From an uncultured Acetatifactor sp. (lineage in GTDB: Bacteria > Bacillota > Clostridia > Lachnospirales > Lachnospiraceae), in the NCBI GenBank assembly GCA_910586215.1, contig CAJUGH010000013.1, positions 1 to 64,000 on the forward strand: a DNA stretch of 64,000 nt, in the 5' to 3' direction. Made by a program: the position numbers and the translations under genes. Position 1 is the stretch's first letter, and every line of letters starts with the position of its first letter. Positions 8,430 through 15,467 of this stretch are shown here, piece by piece. Under the pieces are notes generated by a model. It made no database searches, was not told where the DNA came from, and saw only the letters and a program-made list of their open reading frames with translations.

Positions 8430-9086
8430 TTACTTTGTCTTGGTGGGATCAGCCGGGTCAGCTGTCTGATCCGTTGTCTTCTTGGCAGCTTCGGCCATCT
8501 CATCGAATTTCTTCATCACGGCATCATAGGTGCGCTGGGAGATGTCGGGAAGGGAACCACCCCAGGTCTTCTCAGCCTGCTTGTAACCCTTCTGGAAAGC
8601 AGCACGCATGTCCTCGATCTTATCAGGATCACCGCCGGTAAGGGCATTGGCAAAATCAATGATCCTGCTGGAAGTCTGTTCCACACCCCAGTAGCCATCC
8701 TCGGCAATGTCGGCCTGTGCCTGCAGCTTGGTGGCAGGATCAACTGTGTAATTGCCTGACCTTAAGAACTGCCAGATATCATTGGCCTTGCCATAGGCGT
8801 TGGTCTGCCCGGATATGAGCTTCTCTACCAGGCTGCGCATCTGCTGGGTACGTGCTTCCGCATCGGCCTTCAGCTTGTTCACCAGGTTGGTATCGGGGGT
8901 ATAAGTCTTCTTGGCGGTATTCACCGCCGTCTCCTTGGAAGGCTCATATACGACACCGGCGTTTGTAGTAGTGTTCTCTGTCTTGGTGCTGCCTGCCTGT
9001 GCAGTATTCTCTGCCTTGGTATTCTCTGTGGCATTGTACGTATAGGCAGCAGCGGTCTGTGTGGTTGTAACTCCGTTTACACTCAT
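8430..9086 (-). CDS. conserved hypothetical protein, possibly motility-regulon
   Basis: 218 residues, family not recognised. The first 70 residues are low-complexity and rich in Thr, Asn, Ala and Lys (MSVNGVTTTQ start). The rest is helical with a conserved-looking core (KANDIWQFLRSGNY, GYWGVEQTSSRIIDFANALTG) and a Lys/Thr/Asp tail. There is no signal peptide or membrane span. AGAGGGA precedes the ATG. A SigD-type promoter lies about 75 bp upstream, which together with the N-terminus suggests a flagellar or chemotaxis regulon product; no flagellar gene is in this window. The function is unknown. Confidence 0.8.
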   Translation of the reverse strand: MSVNGVTTTQTAAAYTYNATENTKAENTAQAGSTKTENTTTNAGVVYEPSKETAVNTAKKTYTPDTNLVNKLKADAEARTQQMRSLVEKLISGQTNAYGKANDIWQFLRSGNYTVDPATKLQAQADIAEDGYWGVEQTSSRIIDFANALTGGDPDKIEDMRAAFQKGYKQAEKTWGGSLPDISQRTYDAVMKKFDEMAEAAKKTTDQTADPADPTKTK

Positions 9087-9161
9087 AGCATCCCTCTTTC
9101 TGGCGCTGGGCGCCTGTTCTACCCGTTGCCGGGCGCATGATCATCCTTGACTCTATCAGAT

Positions 9162-9189
9162 ATTTCGGCAGGGTCTGCCCCAAAGTTTA
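9162..9189 (-). promoter_or_regulatory. SigD-like (flagellar sigma) promoter
   Basis: On the minus strand TAAA (9186-9189), a 16-nt spacer and GCCGAAAT (9162-9169) differ from the SigD consensus TAAA-N15/16-GCCGATAT by one base. It faces the hypothetical gene ending at 8430. No better SigA element was seen in the same interval. Confidence 0.55.
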
Positions 9190-9256
9190 GATGGGATTGT
9201 ATATTTCTGGGAAATCTGCAAGAGATTCGTAATGTCCAGATGACAGGTCTGCCCTG

Positions 9257-9694
9257 CTACGCGGATACGGCCTGTAAGGTCATGGTGTATTCCCCTAAGG
9301 GCTGTCCTTCCAGGGCCAGGGTATACTGTATGACATATTGCAGGAAGACAGGATCCGCCCCTGCTGGCAGGTGGGTAAAACCAGCCCTGTGGGTGCAGAT
9401 CCCCAGCCACAGGTTCCCAAAGGGGGTGACATAGTCCGTTCGGTGTTCCTTGCCGTTCTCGAAGACCATGCGGGTATATACGGCTCCTTTTTTGGACAGT
9501 TCCAGATAGCCTTCCTGCAGCTTGAGCAGGCAGAGGGTAGGGGAACTGGCAGGATCCTCCTGCTCTTCATACCGGAAAAAATGGCGGCCCTCCCGGAACG
9601 CATACTGCGCCTTGACGGTCTGCCTGGTGACAGTCTCCTGGCCGGATTCGTCAAGGCTGCGTCCTGTCAGGGTGAGCAGGACTTCTCTTGCCAT
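9257..9694 (-). CDS. DUF1934 (YwiB-type) beta-barrel protein
   Basis: 145 residues, matching the length of DUF1934 proteins, which adopt a calycin-like beta barrel of unknown function. Family features are the N-terminal strand EVLLTLTGRS, the HFFRYEEQ segment, and the C-terminal repeated strands QYVIQYTLALEGQPLGEYTMTLQAV. It is soluble with no signal peptide. AAAGGAGG precedes the ATG. It lies upstream of the SigD-like promoter on the minus strand and downstream of murI, and may be read from the murI transcript. Confidence 0.85.
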   Translation of the reverse strand: MAREVLLTLTGRSLDESGQETVTRQTVKAQYAFREGRHFFRYEEQEDPASSPTLCLLKLQEGYLELSKKGAVYTRMVFENGKEHRTDYVTPFGNLWLGICTHRAGFTHLPAGADPVFLQYVIQYTLALEGQPLGEYTMTLQAVSA

Positions 9695-9820
9695 GGGGAA
9701 AGCCTCCTTTCCTTGTCCTGTGGGGTTCCTATGACGGGTCTGTCCTTGCAGTGGGCGGGGGTAACTCTTTTCCCTGTCCTGCGGGGTTCATAACCTGCTA
9801 CAGCAGGTGCATGGGAATCC

Positions 9821-10660
9821 TTAGTAATCCTCAATATTCACGGCCTTGGCCGACAGAATGCCATATTTGATGATGGAATTGGCAAACCGGACGAATTTTT
9901 CTGCCATATCGCTCACATAGAAACGGTACTGGTTACTTCCCAGTCCTGGCGGCTCATCGCCCAGCAGGTCCAGTCTGCCCAGCATCTCCTTCAGTTCCAG
10001 GGCAGTCTCGTAGGCCGGGTTCACCAGTCGGACCTTTTCCCCTACGATTCTGCCTAAGGTGGAGCGGATCAGGGGATAGTGGGTGCAGCCCAGGATCAGG
10101 GTGTCAATGTCTATGTCGATCAGCTCCGTCAGGTACCTGCGTGCAATCTCGTCTGTGACAGGATCCTGCAGCAGCCCTTCCTCCACCAGAGGAACGAAGA
10201 GGGGGCAGGCCTTTCCGTAGATGGTCACGTCTTTGTTCAGTTCCTTTATGTATTTCGTGTACATCTGGCTGGCGATGGTCGCCTCGGTGGCGATCACGCC
10301 AATGCGTCCGTTCCGGGTCACTTCCACCGCCACCCGGGCTCCTGGCCGTATCACACCGATGATGGGAATATCTATGTGCTTTTCCAGGGTGTCCATGGCG
10401 TAGGCACTGGCGGTATTACAGGCCACCACGATGGTCTTCACCTGGAAGGTGCGCAGGAAGCGCACGATCTGCTCCGAGTAGCGGGTGATGGTCTCCTGGG
10501 ATTTGCTGCCGTAGGGAACTCTTGCCGTATCCCCGAAGTAGATGATCTTCTCATTGGGCATCTGCCGCATGATTTCCCGGGCCACGGTAAGGCCGCCCAC
10601 ACCGGAGTCAAAGACACCGATGGGGGCATTTTTGTCTGGTTGCTTCCTATTCATTTCCAC
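9821..10660 (-). CDS. murI: glutamate racemase
   Basis: Converts L-glutamate to the D-glutamate used in peptidoglycan stems. The sequence shows GVFDSGVGGLTV with the catalytic-site Asp, both catalytic cysteines in VACNTASA and GCTHYPL, and YFGDTARVPYGSKS. I place the start at GTG 10660 (VEMNRKQ), 9 bases after GGAGG, giving 279 residues; ATG 10654 is the alternative but sits 15 bases from that site. The reading frame stays open further upstream without family similarity. The start overlaps the end of the upstream small membrane-anchored gene, so the two are likely translationally coupled. Confidence 0.93.
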   Translation of the reverse strand: MEMNRKQPDKNAPIGVFDSGVGGLTVAREIMRQMPNEKIIYFGDTARVPYGSKSQETITRYSEQIVRFLRTFQVKTIVVACNTASAYAMDTLEKHIDIPIIGVIRPGARVAVEVTRNGRIGVIATEATIASQMYTKYIKELNKDVTIYGKACPLFVPLVEEGLLQDPVTDEIARRYLTELIDIDIDTLILGCTHYPLIRSTLGRIVGEKVRLVNPAYETALELKEMLGRLDLLGDEPPGLGSNQYRFYVSDMAEKFVRFANSIIKYGILSAKAVNIEDY

Positions 10661-10928
10661 TGTGAATGGCCTCCAAAAACAAGCTGATATCTGTGAGCAG
10701 TCTGCTGCGGAAGGTGATGTTGCGGCGGTCACTGTGAAGCAGGCCGGTGTAGAGGCTTCCTTCAAAATCCCAGTCTGCATCCATTTCCTGTAAAGTGCCG
10801 TCTTCGGCTTCCTGGAATACCCGCACGGTGTCGGGGGTCAGCGCCAGTTCCGGGTAGAGCAGTCCCCACCACCCAAGGGCGGCACACAACCCCGCCGCGG
10901 CACGGATTCCAATCCATCTCTTTTTCAT
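10647..10928 (-). CDS. small N-terminally anchored protein upstream of murI
   Basis: 93 residues. Residues 5-27 (RWIGIRAAAGLCAALGWWGLL) form one hydrophobic segment after a Lys/Arg start, so it is a membrane anchor or uncleaved signal. The remainder is a short acidic extracytoplasmic domain ending FLEAIHSGNE. The family is not recognised. GGGGAG precedes the ATG. The stop lies inside the murI start region, which supports it being a real gene in the same operon. Confidence 0.7.
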   Translation of the reverse strand: MKKRWIGIRAAAGLCAALGWWGLLYPELALTPDTVRVFQEAEDGTLQEMDADWDFEGSLYTGLLHSDRRNITFRSRLLTDISLFLEAIHSGNE

Positions 10929-10985
10929 ACAATCTCCCCAATCTTTGTTTTTGAGGAGTATTGCCTGGAAAAAGGAAGGTTATAC

Positions 10986-11121
10986 GTTACTGTTCACAGG
11001 TGCCACCGCGAGGTGTTTTCACGCGTCTTCTGCGTGACAAACCCGAGACTGCCACGCGCCAAAATGAGCTGTCCTTGCCCATTTTGTGTGCATAATTGCT
11101 GTGAACGGAGTGAACAGTAAC
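10986..11121 (+). mobile_element. MITE copy A1 (136 bp) with 8-bp target duplication
   Basis: Inverted ends GTTACTGTTCAC (10986-10997) and GTGAACAGTAAC (11110-11121). The direct repeat GGTTATAC flanks it on both sides (10978-10985 and 11122-11129). The interior has a hairpin around GCGTGACAAACCC and a CAAAATG / CATTTTG hairpin. There is no coding capacity. It is inserted between the gntR end and the small gene upstream of murI. Confidence 0.85.
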
Positions 11122-11129
11122 GGTTATAC

Positions 11130-11162
11130 GTTACTTTACATGGTAGAATTGTAAAAAGTAAC
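11130..11162. repeat. short inverted repeat next to MITE A1
   Basis: GTTACTTTACA pairs with TGTAAAAAGTAAC. GGTTATAC precedes it and AGTTATAC (11163-11170) follows, so it looks like an older, shorter insertion beside A1. On the minus strand it could also serve as a terminator for ispE-gntR. Confidence 0.5.
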
Positions 11163-11164
11163 AG

Positions 11165-11851
11165 TTATACAGAATCCCCGCCTTGTTCCAGGCGGATCTG
11201 GTGGATGATGGCCTTCTTCTGGTTATCAATGTGGGTCCTGGCCGCGGCCGCTGCCATCTCCTGGTCCTTCTGCAGAATACTCTGATAGATCATTCTATGC
11301 TCCTCCACCAGCCTTTCATGCTGGCTGCTGTCCTTAATATATTCAAAACGGTAACGGTACATCTGCTCGGACAGGTCATTGATCAGCTGGACCAGCCGTC
11401 CATTGCCTGTGGCCTGGACAATGATATCGTGGAAGGCAACGTCTGCCTGGGCGATTTTCCTACTGTCTCCCGTATGGACGGACTGCTCAAAATCCTGGCA
11501 GGCATTTCCCAAAGTCTGGGATGCCTCCGGGGTAATCCGTTGACAGGCCAGTTCCGCGCACAATGCATCCAGGGTGCGGCGCACTTCCAGTACATCTGTC
11601 ATACTTTTCTCTGTGATCTGGGCCACCTCGGCCCCCCGTCTGGGAACCATGGTGACTAAGCCTTCCAGTTCCAGTTTGCGGATGGCCTCCCGGATGGGGG
11701 TACGGCTTACTCCCATTTTCTCAGCCAGATGAATCTCCATAAGGCGCTCCCCGGGCTTCAGTTCCCCGGTGAGGATAGCCTGCCGGAGGGTGTTGAACAC
11801 CAGGTCCCTAAGGGGCAGGAATTCATTGATGGTAGGTTTAAAACTTGGCAT
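11165..11851 (-). CDS. GntR-family (FadR subfamily) transcriptional regulator
   Basis: 228 residues. The N-terminal winged helix (about 10-75) contains LRDLVFNTLRQAILTGELKPGERL, EIHLAEKMGVSRTPIREAIRKLELEGLV and VPRRGAEV, classic for GntR. The C-terminal FCD domain is all-helical, with DVAFHDIIVQATGN and EHRMIYQSIL carrying the metal-binding Asp and His positions. FCD regulators usually sense small organic acids; the ligand here is unknown. The start at 11851 follows AAAGGCGG; the frame extends upstream without similarity. It lies 127 bp downstream of ispE on the same strand, probably one transcript. Confidence 0.92.
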   Translation of the reverse strand: MPSFKPTINEFLPLRDLVFNTLRQAILTGELKPGERLMEIHLAEKMGVSRTPIREAIRKLELEGLVTMVPRRGAEVAQITEKSMTDVLEVRRTLDALCAELACQRITPEASQTLGNACQDFEQSVHTGDSRKIAQADVAFHDIIVQATGNGRLVQLINDLSEQMYRYRFEYIKDSSQHERLVEEHRMIYQSILQKDQEMAAAAARTHIDNQKKAIIHQIRLEQGGDSV

Positions 11852-11978
11852 GGCAGCCGCCTTTCTGCAGTTTTCTGCTGCGTGGAACGTGCCGGCACAT
11901 GTAACTGGTGAATCAGTCAGGCCTGTATGGCAGGACTTTCTGGTAACAGGTATGAGGTATGGGCAGGACACCAATATT

Positions 11979-12842
11979 TCACACAGGTCTGGTTATGCAG
12001 ACCCAGGGAGCCAGGCCACCCTGCTGCATGTTATCGCAGGCTTTTTCTGCCAGCGCCCTGTCCCGGAAGATACCGAACACTGTAGGGCCGCTGCCGCTCA
12101 TGAGGCAGCCATCGGCACCCAGATGTCTCATCTGTTCCTGGATGGAAGCGATAATCGGCCAGGCGGGAATGGTGACGGCTTCCAGCACATTTCCCAGGCA
12201 GGCCAGGACACCGTCCAGGTTCCCTGCCTGGATGGAAGCCTTCATGCCGTCCATATCGGGATGGCGGTATCCACTGATCCCATCCAGGTGTTCATAGACA
12301 TATTTTGTGGATACGCTGATATCTGGTTTGGCCAGCAGAAGGGTACAGTCTGCCAGGGGCGGCAGGGGGGTGAGTACTTCCCCGATTCCTTCTGCCAGGG
12401 CCGTACCGCCTAGCAGGCAGTAGGGTACATCGGCCCCGATGGAAACGCCCAGTTCCATCAGCCTTGAAAGGGGGGCATGGATGTGAAATAGTTCGTTGAT
12501 GCCCTTCAGGGCAGCGGCAGCGTCCGTGCTGCCCCCTGCCATGCCGGCAGCAATGGGAATGGCTTTGTGCAGGTGGATACGGACACCTTCCTCTATACCG
12601 AAGGCCTGTAGCATGGCGGCTGCGGCCTTGCAGATTAAGTTATCCCTGCCCACGGACAGCCCCGGGGAATCTGTGGTCAAGGTGATGTCCCCTGCTTCCT
12701 GTGTACGGCAGAAGGTAAGGGTGTCGTGGAGATCCACGGACTGCATGATCATCTTCACCTGGTGATAGCCGTCCGGCAGCCGTCCGATGACGTCCAGTCC
12801 CAGATTAATCTTCGCGTAAGCGTTTATTTCAAATGTATGCAT
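11979..12842 (-). CDS. ispE: 4-diphosphocytidyl-2-C-methyl-D-erythritol kinase
   Basis: GHMP kinase phosphorylating CDP-methylerythritol in the non-mevalonate isoprenoid pathway. At 287 residues it has the family length. It shows the N-terminal AYAKINLGLDV, the ATP-binding PIAAGMAGGSTDAAA loop (about 95-109) and the C-terminal GSGPTVFG motif. A well-formed SigA promoter lies 66 bp upstream. Gene order ispE-gntR is on the minus strand, and the divergent side carries the DUF3990 gene. Confidence 0.95.
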   Translation of the reverse strand: MHTFEINAYAKINLGLDVIGRLPDGYHQVKMIMQSVDLHDTLTFCRTQEAGDITLTTDSPGLSVGRDNLICKAAAAMLQAFGIEEGVRIHLHKAIPIAAGMAGGSTDAAAALKGINELFHIHAPLSRLMELGVSIGADVPYCLLGGTALAEGIGEVLTPLPPLADCTLLLAKPDISVSTKYVYEHLDGISGYRHPDMDGMKASIQAGNLDGVLACLGNVLEAVTIPAWPIIASIQEQMRHLGADGCLMSGSGPTVFGIFRDRALAEKACDNMQQGGLAPWVCITRPV

Positions 12843-12907
12843 TGGCCTGCTCCTGTTTACAGCTTTTCTGGAAAGGAAAAAGCCTGGAAACTTGTTTTGA
12901 TAGGAAA

Positions 12908-12936
12908 ATTATATCCAATTTGCTTCTTTTCGTCAA
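12908..12936 (-). promoter_or_regulatory. SigA promoter of ispE
   Basis: On the minus strand TTGACG (12931-12936), a 17-bp spacer and TATAAT (12908-12913). A perfect -10 and near-perfect -35 face ispE. Confidence 0.8.
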
Positions 12937-12960
12937 CCGGAAGCGGGGGATGTGAACGGG

Positions 12961-13003
12961 AATATTTCCAACTGTGCGGCTGCAATCCACAGTTGGAAAT
13001 ATT
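12961..13003. repeat. 16-bp perfect inverted repeat
   Basis: AATATTTCCAACTGTG (12961-12976) is repeated in inverted form at 12988-13003 with an 11-nt spacer. It lies upstream of both divergent genes, so it cannot be a simple shared 3' terminator. An operator or a leader hairpin is possible. Confidence 0.7.
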
Positions 13004-13159
13004 TCATTTTGGATATTGCCCTGGGGGGTTTCTGTGTGTAAACTATGTAGGAAGGATTGTACAGGAAATGAATCTGCTCTGGGTCTGGAAGGAAGTATCT
13101 GCAAAGAAGTTCCAAGTTACACACGGAAGTGTGCCAGATGAGCCGGCTCACTTTGGCAG

Positions 13160-13224
13160 GTATTCTTCCCGGAGCCGAAAGATTCCGTGTGACTGGTGTG
13201 TGCCGCTGAGGCGGGCACGGAGGT
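13160..13224 (+). repeat. modular hairpin repeat, partial copy B5
   Basis: Resembles the 3' half of copy B1 (CCGGA-CGAAAGATT-CGTGTGACTGG-GTGTG). It ends in a GTGCCGC / GCGGGCAC hairpin (13199-13217) directly followed by GGAGGT and the DUF3990 start codon. Confidence 0.55.
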
Positions 13225-13230
13225 ATGTGT

Positions 13231-13896
13231 ATGATTTTATATCATGGTTCTAAAAGTGGGATCAGAGGAGAAATCAGTCCATTTTGTGGACGCATGACTT
13301 GTGACTTTGGCCAGGGATTTTATATGGGGGATCGGCCTGACCAGCCAAAGGGATTGATTGCGGGTTGGAAGGACAATCAATTTTATGAGTTGGAATGTGA
13401 TTTTACAGGGTTGAAAATATTGAGCTTTACAGATGACTATGTGGGGAGAATGGACTGGGCGCTATATATAGGATATAACAGGGGACAGATAGATCCGAAT
13501 CAATACCCGGTACTTGTGGATAGATATCAAGGCTATAATGCATCTTATGATGTGGTAGCCGGATTGATAGCGAATGATAAAATGTACAGGGTGTTAGATG
13601 ATTTCTTTCACTTAAATATCTGTGATAAAGCATTTCTGGAGGCACTTTCCAGAGTAAAGCTGGGGAGACAGTATGTTGCTAAGACGAAAAGGGCATGTGG
13701 ACAGGAGCATATCAAGGTATTATCAGTGCATTCTCTCAGCGAGAGAGAGGTCAAAGCGGCCAAAGTGCAGGAAATAAATCGTGGAATGCAAAACGATGGT
13801 ATTGTAGAGCAACTCAAAGCGAAATACAGGCGTGCAATTGATATAAAATATTTTGATGAAATAGCAAAAGAGTGGGAGAAAAAAGCAGATTCATAA
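13231..13896 (+). CDS. DUF3990 protein, ADP-ribosyltransferase-fold toxin candidate
   Basis: 221 residues. DUF3990 proteins are placed in the ADP-ribosyltransferase superfamily from comparative work. Visible family motifs are LYHGS (H5), DFGQGFYMGD (25-34), a short ELECDF strand, and YDVVAGLIAND (106-116). The start at 13231 lies 6 bases after GGAGGT; the ATG at 13225 abuts that site. The gene is AT-rich compared with neighbours, suggesting transfer. A 162-residue gene follows 32 bp later. A toxin-antitoxin arrangement is inferred from context, not shown. The catalytic glutamate expected of active ARTs was not located with confidence. Confidence 0.8.
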   Translation: MILYHGSKSGIRGEISPFCGRMTCDFGQGFYMGDRPDQPKGLIAGWKDNQFYELECDFTGLKILSFTDDYVGRMDWALYIGYNRGQIDPNQYPVLVDRYQGYNASYDVVAGLIANDKMYRVLDDFFHLNICDKAFLEALSRVKLGRQYVAKTKRACGQEHIKVLSVHSLSEREVKAAKVQEINRGMQNDGIVEQLKAKYRRAIDIKYFDEIAKEWEKKADS

Positions 13897-13928
13897 TGTC
13901 CAGGTGAAAGAAGGAAAGGAACCAGAAT

Positions 13929-14417
13929 ATGAGTTATCGCAGCTATTTGTGCCAGGCCTCAGGGGATCTGTTTGTAAAGACAGTGGAAATGGGACTGGAT
14001 TCCGTTAAATTTGTGGAAAAACTGTTTCATGCAGAAGTGGCCTCCGTATTCTACAATAACTGGACTTCCAGCAATTGGCTGGGAGCAAGTTATGTCCTGG
14101 AGGTCATGGATCATGAACTGCATTTTGAAAGGGGTATCACACTAGATAAAGAGTTCATGTACTGGGCGGGATGTATCTACCGTGCCTGGAGCCTGGTTTA
14201 TGAGGATACGCCGGAAGAAATCTACAGGCAAGCTCCCATAGAAGTGTTACAGCAGATGTTTCTGGGACTGCATGTCATGACATACGAGATGGCAGTGGAG
14301 GATCTGCGCAATATGTACCGGGCAAACAGGGAAGGAGATCATGAAGTCGGAGACACGATCCACCGAAATCCTTCGGTGGAAGACAGGATGGCAGTAAAAA
14401 AGGACGGGAATGATTAG
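13929..14417 (+). CDS. hypothetical partner of the DUF3990 gene
   Basis: 162 residues, mainly helical and acidic, with no signal or membrane span. Conserved-looking parts are GASYVLEVMDHELHFERG, YWAGCIYRAWSLVYEDTPEEIYRQAP and MFLGLHVMTYEMAVEDL. I have the impression, unverified, that similar short genes accompany DUF3990 genes in Lachnospiraceae, so it may be the cognate antitoxin or immunity partner. Its stop overlaps the LytTR regulator by 8 bp, which ties the pair to the following signalling genes. The Lys/Asp-rich tail (after about 140) looks unstructured. Confidence 0.7.
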   Translation: MSYRSYLCQASGDLFVKTVEMGLDSVKFVEKLFHAEVASVFYNNWTSSNWLGASYVLEVMDHELHFERGITLDKEFMYWAGCIYRAWSLVYEDTPEEIYRQAPIEVLQQMFLGLHVMTYEMAVEDLRNMYRANREGDHEVGDTIHRNPSVEDRMAVKKDGND

Positions 14418-15267
14418 GCAGAATATGAGTGGGAATATGTTATCTGTAACGATCTGCGATGACGAACCGGAGCAGACATTCTGGCTGGAAACCCTTGTCA
14501 GACAGTGGGCCAGGGAGCGGAAGGCAGAGGTGGACATAGCCTGCTGCAGGAACGGGGAACAGTTTCTCTTCTGGCAGGAGGAGAGGCACACAGACATTGC
14601 CCTGCTGGATATCGATATGCCAGGTATGGACGGGATCGGGCTGGCCAGGAGACTGCGGGAAATGGGAGATGATATGCAGATCCTCTTTGTGACCGGGCAT
14701 GGAGATTATGCAGTGGAAGGATATGAAGTGGAGGCAGTGTCCTATCTGATGAAGCCGGTGGGCCAGGAGCGTATGTTCCAGTGCCTGGACCGGGCCAGGG
14801 AGCGTTGTGGTCAGGGGGAGCCGGCGCTTCTGCTTCAGACACCGGGAGGTGTCTGCCGGGTGAAACTGAAGGATGTATGTTACCTGGAGAGCGTGGCCCA
14901 TGACACCCTGGTCTATTGTGCCAGGGTGCCGGCACGGAGTCTGGAACTGCCGCCGGTCCAGGGATACGCACAGGTGTCAAGGCAGACGTATACACGGGAA
15001 CTGGTGCAAAGCCAGAAACCAGTGTCTGGCCTAAAGCCGGTGCGCAGCAGCACGGGGATTGGCCAGATGGAAGAGTGGATCGGGCAGCAGAGCAAGGTCT
15101 TCTTTAGGATCCACCGCTCTTTCCTGGTACACTTGGGATACGTGGCCAGGATCACCCGGCGGGAAGTGGTGATGGACGATGGGAGATGCCTGCCTGTGGC
15201 GCGGGGCAGGTGGGAGGCGCTGAACCAGGCATACCTGGACTATTACCGCATGGGAGAGCCGGGATAG
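14410..15267 (+). CDS. LytTR-family response regulator
   Basis: 285 residues. The receiver domain has VTICDDEPEQ, the phospho-acceptor in LLDIDMPGMDG (D67), FVTGHGDYA and YLMKPV. The LytTR DNA-binding domain begins near KLKDVCYLESVAHDTLVYC and ends with VFFRIHRSFLVHLGYVARI and LPVARGRW. Between these halves lies an insertion of roughly 45 residues (about 185-225) absent from typical LytTR domains. An AAGGA site precedes ATG 14410, which overlaps the previous gene; ATG 14428 or 14440 are alternatives. It pairs with the GHKL kinase 200 bp downstream in an AgrA/AgrC-like arrangement. Confidence 0.9.
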   Translation: MIRQNMSGNMLSVTICDDEPEQTFWLETLVRQWARERKAEVDIACCRNGEQFLFWQEERHTDIALLDIDMPGMDGIGLARRLREMGDDMQILFVTGHGDYAVEGYEVEAVSYLMKPVGQERMFQCLDRARERCGQGEPALLLQTPGGVCRVKLKDVCYLESVAHDTLVYCARVPARSLELPPVQGYAQVSRQTYTRELVQSQKPVSGLKPVRSSTGIGQMEEWIGQQSKVFFRIHRSFLVHLGYVARITRREVVMDDGRCLPVARGRWEALNQAYLDYYRMGEPG

Positions 15268-15361
15268 GCAAGGTATCCGGGTACATATGGGAGTGGTGGC
15301 GGCGAAATGTCGTTTTCCGGGGTGCTCCGATAGACAAGGTATCCAGGTACGTATGGGAATA
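15262..15361 (+). repeat. imperfect direct repeat of about 36 bp
   Basis: The block around ATAGGCAAGGTATCCGGGTA (15262-15297) recurs as ATAGACAAGGTATCCAGGTA (15326-15361) with few changes, 64 bp apart. The first copy overlaps the LytTR stop codon. The rest of the 200-bp gap before the kinase gene shows nothing recognisable. Confidence 0.6.
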
Positions 15362-15467
15362 GGGAAAATGGATTGTGCAGCGAGGGAGAAAGCCAGGAGC
15401 CGGGCCTGTAGGAGGATATACGCGGTTTCCGGGGAGTATGGCGAGAGGACGGGCAGGGTAGATACAG

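Larger units (their letters stand above)
12843..13230. other. 388-bp divergent intergenic region
   Basis: Separates ispE and the DUF3990 gene. It holds the ispE promoter (12908-12936), a 16-bp perfect inverted repeat (12961-13003) and a partial modular hairpin repeat (about 13160-13224) that supplies the ribosome-binding site of the DUF3990 gene. No gene was seen. Confidence 0.7.

Noticed and set aside
15267..15467. Cyclic-lactone autoinducer gene between the LytTR and GHKL genes
   Set aside because: The open frame starting near 15287 has cysteines early but overlaps repeat sequence, runs out of frame into the kinase gene and has no AgrD-like motif; no AgrB is present.
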